A stretch of 64,000 nucleotides of DNA from Sphingosinithalassobacter tenebrarum (GTDB lineage Bacteria; Pseudomonadota; Alphaproteobacteria; Sphingomonadales; Sphingomonadaceae). Below, one piece after another: positions 33,806 through 42,022 of the stretch. The notes beneath the pieces are model-generated. The model saw only the letters and a program-made list of their open reading frames with translations, had not been told where the DNA came from and did not search any database. The stretch is from assembly GCF_011057975.1 (NCBI RefSeq), contig NZ_CP049109.1, forward strand, positions 2,697,001 to 2,761,000. The letters run 5' to 3'. A program made the translations under genes and the position numbers. Within the stretch, counting starts at the first letter, position 1. Each line of letters opens with the position of its first letter.

Positions 33806-34593
33806 TCGCCTTTCCCTGCGCCGGCGAAACGCTGCTCGGCACGCTCGACGAAGCGCCGGGGACGACCGGGCTGCTGATCGTATCGGGCGGCAACGAAATC
33901 CGCATCGGCGCGCATCGCGGGCAGGCGATGCTGGCGCAGCGCGTGGCGGAGAAACTGGGTGCGCCCGTCTTCCGCTACGACCGGCGCGGGATCGGCGATT
34001 CGACCGGCGAAAATGGCGGGTTCGAAACGACGCGCGAGGATATCGCCGCCTCCGTCGCCGCCTTCCGGGAACATACCCCGCAGCTCGAGCGGCTGGTGGC
34101 GTTCGGCAATTGCGACGCGGCGACGTCGCTCGCCTTCTTCCACGAACAGGCCGGGTGCGACGCGCTGCTGCTCGCCAATCCCTGGGTGATCGAGGAGGAA
34201 AGCGACACGCCGCCCGCCGCCGCGATCCGCGCGCGCTATGCCGAGAAACTCAAGGACCCGCGCGAATGGCTGCGGCTGCTGCGCGGCGGCGTCGACCTGC
34301 GCAAGCTGGCGCGCGGGCTGGCAAAGGTCTCGGCCAAGTCCGAAGCCGCCGCGCCCGAGGGGCTGGCGGCGCGCATGGCGTCGTCGCTCGACGCGAGCCC
34401 GGTGCCGGTGACGATCCTGCTCGCGCGCGGCGACAATACCGCGATCGCCTTCGCCGATGCGTGGAAGGGCGACCGCTTCGCCCGCATCCGCACGCGGGTG
34501 CAGTTCCGGGAGCTGGAATCGGACAGCCACAGCTTTGCACGGACGGGCGACAAGGCGTGGCTGTTCGAGCGGGTGCGGGAAGCGCTGCGCTAA
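33793..34593 (+). CDS. hydrolase 1, exosortase A system-associated
   Basis: A 266-residue alpha/beta hydrolase. The nucleophile elbow AFGNCDAATS has a cysteine, as in the TIGR03100 family (usual motif GLCDGAS), with the acid in LARGDNTA and the base in SDSHSFAR. It overlaps hydrolase 2 by 13 bp. An in-frame ATG 12 bp upstream (33781) is possible; I prefer 33793 because MRKLIAFPCAGE is the family start. Possibly a thioesterase that edits ACP-bound groups. Confidence 0.87.
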   Translation: MRKLIAFPCAGETLLGTLDEAPGTTGLLIVSGGNEIRIGAHRGQAMLAQRVAEKLGAPVFRYDRRGIGDSTGENGGFETTREDIAASVAAFREHTPQLERLVAFGNCDAATSLAFFHEQAGCDALLLANPWVIEEESDTPPAAAIRARYAEKLKDPREWLRLLRGGVDLRKLARGLAKVSAKSEAAAPEGLAARMASSLDASPVPVTILLARGDNTAIAFADAWKGDRFARIRTRVQFRELESDSHSFARTGDKAWLFERVREALR

Positions 34594-34604
34594 CCCCTCT
34601 TCCA

Positions 34605-34696
34605 CCGTCACCCTGAACTTGTTTCAGGGTCCACTTCCCAACTCGCACGGACATCGCTTGTTGCACGGTGGATGCTGAAACGAGTTCAGCATGACG
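34605..34696. repeat. family D inverted repeat, copy 1
   Basis: Its arms are CGTCACCCTGAACTTGTTTC and the inverted ATGCTGAAACGAGTTCAGCA with a TGACG end. The middle has the shared CGCACGGACATCGCTTGTTG segment. It directly follows hydrolase 1. Copies are at 41412 and 52769. Confidence 0.8.
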
Positions 34697-34731
34697 AAGA
34701 ACAGGAGGATGAGGAGGTTTCGGCCTTCCGC

Positions 34732-35085
34732 TTACCGCTGACTGGTCGTGAACCGCGCGAGCAAGAGGAAAACGGCGAATACGACGATGCCGGCAAAGCC
34801 GCCCCAGACGGCATCGAACATCCGCGTCATCCACCAGCTCACCGCCCAGCCGAGCACAACGCCAGCAACGATACCGTAGATCCAGATGGTCACGCTGTTC
34901 CGCAACGCCAGCCAAACGAGCCCGGCCGCGACGATGATCCCGCCGAGGATCGCGAACAGCAAGTGCCAGCCATCCTGGGACATCAGATAGCCTACCACCG
35001 CACCGACAAGCAGCGCAGGCCCGAAAAAGGCGATCAGGCAACCGGTATTGTCATTGTCGTCGACGACGCGAACATTGACAGCCAT
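34732..35085 (-). CDS. four-helix hypothetical membrane protein
   Basis: A 117-residue protein with an N-terminal cytoplasmic stretch (MAVNVRVVDDNDNTG) and four hydrophobic helices at about 16-35, 42-60, 65-84 and 92-110. No family is recognised. It stands alone, convergent with the XrtA hydrolases and beside repeats. Confidence 0.65.
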   Translation of the reverse strand: MAVNVRVVDDNDNTGCLIAFFGPALLVGAVVGYLMSQDGWHLLFAILGGIIVAAGLVWLALRNSVTIWIYGIVAGVVLGWAVSWWMTRMFDAVWGGFAGIVVFAVFLLLARFTTSQR

Positions 35086-35191
35086 CGCGCTTCCCCCACG
35101 AATCCGTCACTAAGCAAGCTAGGGATCGGTTAACCATAGTCAAGGAGCAGGCGGTTTTTCGGGGGTCGTTTCGCTGGTGTGAAGGCGAGTG

Positions 35192-35335
35192 CATTCCTCC
35201 CCCGGAGGGGGAGGTGGCAGCCCGAAGGGCTGACGGAGGGGTAGGCGCGGCAGGCGGCGCGTTCGCGGCCTTTGCCCCTCCACCACCGAGCTGCGCTCGG
35301 CGGTCCCCCTCCCCGAGCAAGCTCGGGGAGGAATT
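35192..35335. repeat. family C element, full copy 1
   Basis: A 144-bp element beginning with CATTCCTCCCCCGGAGGGGG and ending CTCGGGGAGGAATT. Each end forms a hairpin and the element is an imperfect overall palindrome with GCCCTTTGC-like centre. It matches 41243-41386 closely over its full length. It abuts the stop codon of the thioredoxin reductase gene. Confidence 0.85.
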
Positions 35336-35336
35336 C

Positions 35337-36311
35337 TTACTCCGCAGCTTCGGTGATCGCTTCGAAATCGACCTCGGCGAGGAAGCGTTCGGCATCGAGC
35401 GCGGCCATGCAGCCGGTGCCCGCCGCGGTCACTGCCTGGCGGTAGTGCTTGTCCATCACGTCGCCGCAGGCGAACACGCCCGGGATGTTGGTCTTCGCAG
35501 TCCCCGGCGTCACTTCGATATAGCCGTCCTTGTCGAGCGTCAGCCCGGTGCCCTGGAACACGTCGGTCGCGGGCGAATGGCCGATCGCAACGAAGCCGCC
35601 CTCGACGTCGATGCTCGAAATCTCGCCGGTCTCGGTGTCGCGCAGCTTGAGCGCGGTCAGGCCCGCAGGTTCGCCTTCGCCGACGAATTCCTCGACGGTC
35701 TTGTTCCACAGCACCTTGATCTTCTCGTTCGCGAACAGCCGCTCCTGCAGGATCTTCTCGGCGCGCAGGCTGTCGCGGCGGTGGATCAGCGTCACGTCAT
35801 GGCTGTGATTTGTGAGGTAGAGCGCTTCCTCGACCGCGGTGTTGCCGCCGCCGATCACTGCGACCTTCTTGCCGCGATAGAAGAAGCCGTCGCAGGTGGC
35901 GCAGGCGCTGACACCCTTGCCCTTCAATGCTTCCTCGCTGTCCATGCCGAGCCAGCGCGCCTGCGCTCCGGTAGCGATCACCAGCACGTCGCCCGAATAG
36001 ACGGTGCCGCCGTCTCCGATCAGGCGGAAGGGGCGCTGCGAGAGATCGACCTCGGTAATCGTGTCCCACATCATCTGCGCGCCGACATGCTCGGCCTGCG
36101 CCTGCATTTCCTCCATCAGCCAGGGGCCCTGAATGACGTCGCGAAAGCCGGGATAATTTTCGACATCGGTGGTGGTGGTGAGCTGACCGCCCGGCTGGAG
36201 CCCCTGCACGACGATCGGCGCCATCCCGGCGCGCGCGCCATAGATTGCGGCGGAAAGCCCGGCGGGGCCGGAACCGAGGATCAGCATACGAGTCGAGTGG
36301 GTGGCGGTCAT
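35337..36311 (-). CDS. trxB: thioredoxin-disulfide reductase
   Basis: A 324-residue FAD/NADPH oxidoreductase that keeps thioredoxin reduced. FAD-binding [10 protein letters not shown] lies at 13-22, redox-active C137-A-T-C140 in [15 protein letters not shown]-binding [10 protein letters not shown] at about 152-161, and the C-terminal [19 protein letters not shown]. Length and motifs match low-Mr bacterial TrxB. It is monocistronic as far as can be seen. Confidence 0.96.
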   Translation of the reverse strand: MTATHSTRMLILGSGPAGLSAAIYGARAGMAPIVVQGLQPGGQLTTTTDVENYPGFRDVIQGPWLMEEMQAQAEHVGAQMMWDTITEVDLSQRPFRLIGDGGTVYSGDVLVIATGAQARWLGMDSEEALKGKGVSACATCDGFFYRGKKVAVIGGGNTAVEEALYLTNHSHDVTLIHRRDSLRAEKILQERLFANEKIKVLWNKTVEEFVGEGEPAGLTALKLRDTETGEISSIDVEGGFVAIGHSPATDVFQGTGLTLDKDGYIEVTPGTAKTNIPGVFACGDVMDKHYRQAVTAAGTGCMAALDAERFLAEVDFEAITEAAE

Positions 36312-36356
36312 GAGTGTTCCTGTGTCGAAGAGCCGATTGCCCGGCCCTGCCCTATC

Positions 36357-36441
36357 CGTTGGTGCTGAGCTTGTCGAAGCACCGTACTTGCTTCTGGCCT
36401 AGAAGAAAGAACAGCCCTTCGACAAGCTCAGGGCAAACGGG
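36357..36441. repeat. family B inverted repeat, copy 4
   Basis: Arms CGTTGGTGCTGAGCTTGTCG and the inverted CCCTTCGACAAGCTCAGGGC...AACGG lie between the bioA end and trxB start. Inner sequence GAAGAAAGAACAG again shows purine-rich symmetry seen in copy 1. It has no coding potential. Confidence 0.8.
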
Positions 36442-36509
36442 TGTTTGCGTTTGTTGTGGAGAATGGGTCCGCCCCGAGCCCGTGGCAATGTTAAAGCGGA
36501 GAAGCTTTG

Positions 36510-37775
36510 CTATCCCCCTGACAAGGCCGCATCGGCCGCCCGGTCCACCGCATCGTGCAGCGCGCCGAGATCGGCGTCGTCGATGCAATAGGGCGGCATC
36601 AGATACACCGTGTTCCCCAGCGGACGGAGCAGCACGTTGGCCTCACGGAACACCGCCGCCATGCGCGGCCCGGCCGCCGAGAGGTAATCGCCGTCGGGCA
36701 CTGCGACTTCGGCGGCGACGATCGTTCCGGTGCGGCGGACATTGTGGAAGCGCGCGTCGGCCGCCAGCCTGGCGCGCCATGCCTCCTGCCGATCGCACAG
36801 GCCAGCGATCCGCTCGCGCACGGGCTCCTCGCGCCAGATCGCGAGATTGGCGGCGGCGGCGGCGCAGGCGATGGGATTGGCGGTGTAGCTCGACGAGTGG
36901 AAGAACATCTTCGCCTTGTCGGTCGACAGGTGCGCGTCGAAGATCGGCGCAGTCGCCATCGTCACCGCGAGCGGCATCGAACCGCCGGTGAGGCCTTTGG
37001 AAAGGCACATCAGGTCGGGCGTCACATCGGCCTGTTCGCAGGCAAGCAGCGTTCCGGTGCGACCCCAGCCGGTCATCACTTCGTCGACGATAAGCAAAAC
37101 GTCATTTGCGGCGCAGATTCCGGCCATTTCCCGAAGCGTGTCGGGGCCGTACATCCGCATGCCGCCCGCGCCGAGGATCAGCGGCTCGACGATGAAGGCG
37201 GCGGGTTTCTCGCGCGCGGCGCATGCGGCTTCGAGCGCGTCGAGCGTCGCCTGCTCCGCACCCGCTTCCGGGAAGGGGATGCTTTCGACATCGAACAGCA
37301 GCGGCGCATAGCTGGCAGTGAACACCCCGCGCGCGCCGACCGACATGCCGCCGACCGTATCGCCATGATAGCTCGAAGCCATCACCAGGATGCGGTGGCG
37401 CGGCTCGCCGCGATTGGTCCAGTAGCCGAGCGCCATCTTGAGCGCGACTTCGACACTGGTCGACCCGCTGTCGGAGAAGAAGACGTGGCGCAAAGGCGCG
37501 GGCATGATCTCGATCAGCCCCGCCGCGACCGTTTCCGCCGGTTCATGGGTGAAGCCGGCGAAGATGACCTGATCGAGCTTCTGCGTCTGCTCGGCGACTG
37601 CTCCCATGATGCGCGGGTGGCAATGGCCGTGCGTCGTTACCCACCAGCTCGAAATGCCGTCGATGATGCGGCGGCCCTCGTCGGTGTAAAGCGCCGCGCC
37701 CTCGCCGCGCGCGATGCGCGGGATCGGTTCGCCGAGGCCATGCTGGGTAAAGGGGTGCCAGACGGGGGATGTCAC
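36510..37775 (-). CDS. bioA: adenosylmethionine-8-amino-7-oxononanoate aminotransferase
   Basis: A 421-residue fold-type I PLP transaminase that makes 7,8-diaminopelargonate, the second-to-last intermediate before dethiobiotin. SSWWVTTHGHCHPRI near the N-terminus is BioA-specific. VDEVMTGWGRTG holds the PLP aspartate and CLSKGLTGG the Schiff-base lysine. It overlaps bioD by four bases (37772-37775) at the end of a bioF-bioD-bioA operon. Confidence 0.95.
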   Translation of the reverse strand: MTSPVWHPFTQHGLGEPIPRIARGEGAALYTDEGRRIIDGISSWWVTTHGHCHPRIMGAVAEQTQKLDQVIFAGFTHEPAETVAAGLIEIMPAPLRHVFFSDSGSTSVEVALKMALGYWTNRGEPRHRILVMASSYHGDTVGGMSVGARGVFTASYAPLLFDVESIPFPEAGAEQATLDALEAACAAREKPAAFIVEPLILGAGGMRMYGPDTLREMAGICAANDVLLIVDEVMTGWGRTGTLLACEQADVTPDLMCLSKGLTGGSMPLAVTMATAPIFDAHLSTDKAKMFFHSSSYTANPIACAAAAANLAIWREEPVRERIAGLCDRQEAWRARLAADARFHNVRRTGTIVAAEVAVPDGDYLSAAGPRMAAVFREANVLLRPLGNTVYLMPPYCIDDADLGALHDAVDRAADAALSGG

Positions 37776-38401
37776 AGATCGAGTGCCTCCAGATCGAAGC
37801 CTTCGGCAAAGGCCATGTGGAGCGTTTCATAGTCGAGTGCAGAAAGATGCGGCAGGCGACCGAGACGGCGGACCTGGCCGATCGCGCAGATCGTCCGTTC
37901 GCTATCGGGCACGGCGTCGCCGACGAACGCGATTCCCGCGATCGGGATGTTGCGTGATCGCAGCGCCTCAATCGAGAGCAGGCTGTGGTTGATGGTGCCG
38001 AGCGATGTCCGCGCCACCAGCACCACCGGCGCGCGCCACTGCGCGAACATGTCGGCGTAGAGCAAGGGTTCGGCGAGCGGGACGAGGACGCCCCCCGCGC
38101 CTTCGATCACCAGCAGCCGGTCGCTTTGCGGCGGCGTGAGCCTGTCGGGGTCGATCAGCACCCCCTCCTCCGCAGCCGCAAAATGCGGCGATGCCGGTGT
38201 CTTGAGCCGATAGGCTTCGGGAAAGACGCGATCGTCGCGCAGCCGCGCCAGCCGGGTTACGGCCTCGCGATCGGTTTCCTCGTCGAGCCCGGCCTGCACC
38301 GGCTTCCAGTAAGCGGCGCCGAGCGCGTGCACGAGCGCGGCGGAAATGACGGTCTTGCCGACGCCGGTATCGGTGCCTGTGACGATCAGATGGCCACTCA
38401 T
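37772..38401 (-). CDS. bioD: dethiobiotin synthase
   Basis: A 209-residue ATP-dependent ring-forming enzyme. P-loop TGTDTGVGKTVISAAL is at about 7-22, the acidic substrate loop KPVQAGLDEETD follows, and VIEGAGGVLVPL completes the active site. It overlaps bioF and bioA at ATGA junctions, giving a tightly coupled operon. Confidence 0.95.
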   Translation of the reverse strand: MSGHLIVTGTDTGVGKTVISAALVHALGAAYWKPVQAGLDEETDREAVTRLARLRDDRVFPEAYRLKTPASPHFAAAEEGVLIDPDRLTPPQSDRLLVIEGAGGVLVPLAEPLLYADMFAQWRAPVVLVARTSLGTINHSLLSIEALRSRNIPIAGIAFVGDAVPDSERTICAIGQVRRLGRLPHLSALDYETLHMAFAEGFDLEALDL

Positions 38402-39516
38402 GCCAGGTCTCCCAAGCCTTGCGCCAGCGCGTCAACGTCATCGGGCGTCGCGTTGAGCGTCAGCGAGATGCGCAGCCGCGCGGTTCCCTGCGGCACCGTC
38501 GGCGGGCGGATGGCGCGAACGTCGAAGCCTTGCGCCTGCAATGCCTCGGCCATCGCAACGGCGCGGGCATTGCCGCCGACATGGCGCAGCAGGATCTGGC
38601 TGCCCGTCGCGGGGACGCCGATCGGGGCGAGCTTCGCCGCCGCATGGTCGACCAGCGCGTGGAGTTGCTCGCGACGCTCCGATGCTTCCAGCGAGCGGAT
38701 CGCGGCGCGGGCGATCGCGGCCATCAGCGGCGACGGCGCGGTCGAGAAGATGAACGGGCGGGCGCGGTTGACCATGAAGTCGGCAAGCAGCCGGGGCATG
38801 CCGAGCAACGCGCCTTCGCAACCCAGCGCCTTGCCGAGCGTGCGCAGAATCACCCGGTTATCGGCGCGCGGCAGTTCGGCGGAGAGCCCCCTGCCCAGCG
38901 GCCCCCAGACGCCGGTCGCGTGCGCCTCGTCGACTACCAGCATCGCCTCGTGCCGGTCGGCCAGTGCGGCGAAGTTTGCCAGCGGTGTCTTGTCGCCGTC
39001 CATCGAATAGAGGCTCTCGACCGCGATCCAGACGCGGCCGGTGCCGCCTTGCCCGCGCCAGTCGGCGATGACCGCATCGAAGGCCGCAACATCCTGATGC
39101 GCGGCGGCGCGCGTTTCGGCGCGGCCGAGCCGCATACCGTCATGCACGCTGGCATGGATCAGTGCATCGTGAACGACGAGGTCGCCGCGCTGCGGCACCG
39201 TGGCGAAGAACGCCGTGTTCGCAGCGAAGCCGCTCGAGAAGAACAAGGTCGCTTCGTCGCCGAAGAACGCCGCTGCCTCCGCCTCCAGCGCTTCGATCTC
39301 CGGGTCGTTGCCGCGCAGCAGCCGCGAGCCGCAAGACCCGATCGGCACGCCGCGCGCCAGCGCCTCCCCCGCCGCCTCGCGCAGCAGCGGCGCATCGGCG
39401 AGGCCGAGATAGTCGTTCGACGAAAAGTCGACGCCCCGGCGTGGGCTCAGCCGCCGGAGCGATCCGGCATCGGCAAGCGCGGCGAGATTGGATTCGAAGG
39501 GTGCGGCCCAGTTCAT
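38398..39516 (-). CDS. bioF: 8-amino-7-oxononanoate synthase
   Basis: A 372-residue alpha-oxoamine synthase condensing pimeloyl thioester with alanine. The N-terminal VDFSSNDYLGLADAP, VVDEAHATGVWGP with the PLP-contacting residues, and LRTLGKALGCEGALLG with the lysine are all seen. It is the first gene of the bioFDA operon. No bioB or bioC is in the window. Confidence 0.95.
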   Translation of the reverse strand: MNWAAPFESNLAALADAGSLRRLSPRRGVDFSSNDYLGLADAPLLREAAGEALARGVPIGSCGSRLLRGNDPEIEALEAEAAAFFGDEATLFFSSGFAANTAFFATVPQRGDLVVHDALIHASVHDGMRLGRAETRAAAHQDVAAFDAVIADWRGQGGTGRVWIAVESLYSMDGDKTPLANFAALADRHEAMLVVDEAHATGVWGPLGRGLSAELPRADNRVILRTLGKALGCEGALLGMPRLLADFMVNRARPFIFSTAPSPLMAAIARAAIRSLEASERREQLHALVDHAAAKLAPIGVPATGSQILLRHVGGNARAVAMAEALQAQGFDVRAIRPPTVPQGTARLRISLTLNATPDDVDALAQGLGDLA

Positions 39517-39574
39517 TGTTCGGGGCGGGTAGCCCAGGGAAAGCGCGGAATCCAGAAAGCGCTTCTTTGCCCGG

Positions 39575-40030
39575 TCACGCCGCCGGCTTGCTCCGCAACA
39601 ATGCCGAGCGGAGGCATTCGCACACCACCTCGTCGCGCTGGTTGAGTGTCTGGTGCTTCCAGGTGACGATCCCCTGCCCCGGCCGCGATTTGGACGGGCG
39701 CGTTTCGACCACTTCGCTGGTCGCGCGCAGCGTGTCGCCGAGGAAGACCGGCTTGGGCATCACCAGCTTGTCGTACCCCAGATTGGCGACCAGCGTGCCG
39801 AGCGTCGTGTCGGTGATGGTGAGGCCGATCATCAGCGCGAAAGTGAAGGTGCCGTTGACGAGGATCTGGCCGAATTCGCTCGCCTTGGCCGCCTCGACGT
39901 CGAGATGCAGCGGCTGGGTGTTGTGCGTCATCGTCGTGAAGAGGAGATTGTCCGTCTCCGTCACGGTGCGGCGGATATCGTGCTCGATCCTGTCGCCAAC
40001 GGTCCATTCGTCGAAAAAACGTCCAGCCAT
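39575..40030 (-). CDS. MaoC-family dehydratase
   Basis: A 151-residue hot-dog-fold hydratase. The hydratase motif is in HLDVEAAKASEFGQILVNGT, with TFTFALMIGL following. It resembles single-domain enoyl-CoA/mesaconyl-CoA hydratases. It lies 13 bp after the alpha-hydroxy-acid oxidase and 58 bp before bioF, so it belongs to this minus-strand run. The substrate is not known. Confidence 0.87.
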   Translation of the reverse strand: MAGRFFDEWTVGDRIEHDIRRTVTETDNLLFTTMTHNTQPLHLDVEAAKASEFGQILVNGTFTFALMIGLTITDTTLGTLVANLGYDKLVMPKPVFLGDTLRATSEVVETRPSKSRPGQGIVTWKHQTLNQRDEVVCECLRSALLRSKPAA

Positions 40031-40043
40031 GTTGGTCCCTTCG

Positions 40044-41204
40044 TCAGATACGGGTGACGCCGGCTTCGCGCACGGCGTCGAGAGTCGGCATGCCGTTGAC
40101 CGCCATCAGCAAGTCGGCCTCGGCGAGAATCGATTTGAGGACATGCGCGGCTCCCGCCGCACCGCCCAGCGCGAGCCCGTAGCAATAGGGGCGCCCGATG
40201 CCCACCGCCGCCGCGCCCATCGCCAGCGCTTTCACGACATCGGTGCCCGAACGGATGCCGGAGTCGAACAGCACCGGCGTGTCCCCGGCCGCCTTCACGA
40301 CGTCGGGCAGCATGTCGATCGCAGCGATCCCGCCATTGGCCTGCCGCCCGCCATGATTGGAGCAATAAATGCCGTCGATCCCGGCATCGACCGCGCGGCG
40401 CGCATCGTCGGGGTGGCAGATGCCCTTGAGCAGGATCGGCAGGCTGGTGAGGCCGCGCAGCCAGGGCAAATCATCCCAGGTCAGCACCTTGCCGAACAGG
40501 CTGACCCACAGCATCACCGCGGCCTGCACATCCTCCGCCGGGTCCTTGCCGAGCAGGTCGCGGAACACCGGATCGCTGGTGTAGTTGGCGAGGACATGGC
40601 CGCGCAGCTGCGGGAAATTGCCGCTGTTCAAGTCACGCGGGCGCCAGCCGGTGACCCAGGTGTCGAGCGTCACCACCAGCGCCTTGGCGCCCGCCTTTTC
40701 GGCGCGGGAGACGAGGCTGGCGGCAAGATCCTCGTTCTTGGGCGTGTAGAGCTGGTAGAGCGCGGGCGTATCGCCGCAGGCGGCGAACACCGCCTCCATC
40801 GGATCGTTCATCAGCGTCGATCCGATGAAGGGAACGCCGGTTTCGGCCGAGGCCCGCGCGGCGGCGATGTCGCCATGCCCGTCCTCGGTGCAGATGCCGG
40901 TGACGCCGATCGGCGCCATGAAAATGGGCGACGGCAGCTTCATGCCCAACAGGTCGATCGACAGGTCGCGCGTGGCGCAATCGACCAGCATCCGCGGCAC
41001 CATGCCCCAATGGGCGAAGGCGGATGCGTTGGCGTCCTGCGTTGCCTCGTCGCCGCAACCGCCCATCACATAATCGCGGACGCTGTCGGGCATCGCCTTG
41101 GCGGCGCGCGCTTCGAGCGTGGCGAAATCGACGGGAAGGTCGGGGGTCTTTCCGCTCAGGCCCGCAAAATAGAGGGCGTTCTGATAGTCGCCGTAATGGG
41201 GCAT
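40044..41204 (-). CDS. FMN-dependent alpha-hydroxy-acid oxidase (lactate 2-monooxygenase-like)
   Basis: A 386-residue flavoprotein of the glycolate oxidase family. The active-site segment CSNHGGRQANGGIAAIDMLP carries the catalytic His and Arg; FMN binding is in LFDSGIRSGTDVVKALAMGA and AAVGIGRPYCY. The N-terminal part resembles lactate 2-monooxygenases. GGAGAGG stands six bases before the ATG. The family C repeat at 41243 lies in its upstream region. Confidence 0.88.
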   Translation of the reverse strand: MPHYGDYQNALYFAGLSGKTPDLPVDFATLEARAAKAMPDSVRDYVMGGCGDEATQDANASAFAHWGMVPRMLVDCATRDLSIDLLGMKLPSPIFMAPIGVTGICTEDGHGDIAAARASAETGVPFIGSTLMNDPMEAVFAACGDTPALYQLYTPKNEDLAASLVSRAEKAGAKALVVTLDTWVTGWRPRDLNSGNFPQLRGHVLANYTSDPVFRDLLGKDPAEDVQAAVMLWVSLFGKVLTWDDLPWLRGLTSLPILLKGICHPDDARRAVDAGIDGIYCSNHGGRQANGGIAAIDMLPDVVKAAGDTPVLFDSGIRSGTDVVKALAMGAAAVGIGRPYCYGLALGGAAGAAHVLKSILAEADLLMAVNGMPTLDAVREAGVTRI

Positions 41205-41242
41205 TTGGGCCTCTCCGGTGTCTTTTGTTTTGACCCTTCTAC

Positions 41243-41386
41243 CATTCCTCCCCCGGAGGGGGAGGTGGCAGCGCGCGGGGCTGACGGAGGGGTAGTTTCC
41301 GCTGACGCGGCGCTTGCGGCCTTTGCCCCTCCACCACCGAGCTGCGCTCGGCGGTCCCCCTCCCCGAGCAAGCTCGGGGAGGAATT
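41243..41386. repeat. family C element, full copy 2
   Basis: A second 144-bp copy of the element at 35192, same orientation and same hairpin ends (CATTCCTCCCCCGGAGGGGG ... GCTCGGGGAGGAATTT), differing mainly near positions 41271-41310. It is 39 bp upstream of the hydroxy-acid oxidase start, so it lies in that gene's promoter region. Confidence 0.85.
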
Positions 41387-41411
41387 TGGGGCGTGCCCCT
41401 TCACGCATCAC

Positions 41412-41525
41412 CGTCATGCTGAACCCCTCGACATGCTCGGGACAGGCTCGTTTCAGCATCCACCGTGCAACAAGCCCGGTCCGTGCAAGTGGAGGAGTGG
41501 ACCCTGAAACAAGTTCAGGGTGACG
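41412..41525. repeat. family D inverted repeat, copy 2
   Basis: Arms CGTCATGCTGAACCCCTCGA and the inverted TGAAACAAGTTCAGGGTGAC enclose the shared TTTCAGCATCCACCGTGCAA. An extra GACATGCTCGGGACAGGCTC is inserted in the left arm compared with the copy at 52769. It lies next to family C copy 2, making a composite repeat block. Confidence 0.8.
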
Positions 41526-41551
41526 ATATGCGAGTGGCTCCGTTCCGTGCC

Positions 41552-42022
41552 TCAATCCTCCAGTTGCAGCTTGAATCCGTAGTGACTCCGCACCCAGCCG
41601 AGCCGTTCGTAGAAGCGGTGCGCGTCGGGGCGGTTCATGTTCGATGTCAGTTGCGCCATGCGGCAGCCGCGTTCCCGGCATTGCGCGACGGCCCAGTCCA
41701 TCATCATCGTCCCGAGCCCCTGCCCGCGCAGATCATCGACGATGCGGACCGATTCGATCAGGCCGCGCCAGCTTCCCCGGAAAGCGAGGCCGGGGATGAA
41801 GGTGAGTTGCAGCGTGCCGACGACGCGGCCGTCCAGTTCGGCGACCGCGAGCAGCTGGTTGGAATCGGCCGCCAGCGCATCGAAGGCGGCAAGGTAGCGC
41901 GGATCGGGCGGGTCGCTCACAAACTCGCGGTCGGGCGGCGTCGTATCCTGTGCGATCAGCGCGAGGATTGCGGGGAGATCGTCGCGCCGGGCGGCACGGA
42001 ATTGTACCGCCGCCGTACTCAT
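41552..42022 (-). CDS. GNAT-family N-acetyltransferase
   Basis: A 156-residue single-domain GNAT. The acetyl-CoA loop is DDLRGQGLGTMMMDW (motif A, R/Q-x-x-G-x-G) and RFYERLGW is motif B near the C-terminus. It overlaps the methylcrotonyl-CoA carboxylase alpha gene by four bases (ATGA). The substrate is unknown; its link to leucine breakdown is by position only. Confidence 0.88.
   Translation of the reverse strand: MSTAAVQFRAARRDDLPAILALIAQDTTPPDREFVSDPPDPRYLAAFDALAADSNQLLAVAELDGRVVGTLQLTFIPGLAFRGSWRGLIESVRIVDDLRGQGLGTMMMDWAVAQCRERGCRMAQLTSNMNRPDAHRFYERLGWVRSHYGFKLQLED

Noticed and set aside
36312..36509. Riboswitch or biotin operator between trxB and bioA
   Set aside because: The gap is filled by a family B repeat, and bioA is the last, not the first, gene of its operon. 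Nothing like a BirA-type operator was seen upstream of bioF either.
39162..41507. A 781-codon open frame on the plus strand
   Set aside because: It crosses bioF, the MaoC gene, the hydroxy-acid oxidase and two repeat elements in antisense. Its Arg/His/Gly-rich composition marks a high-GC shadow.
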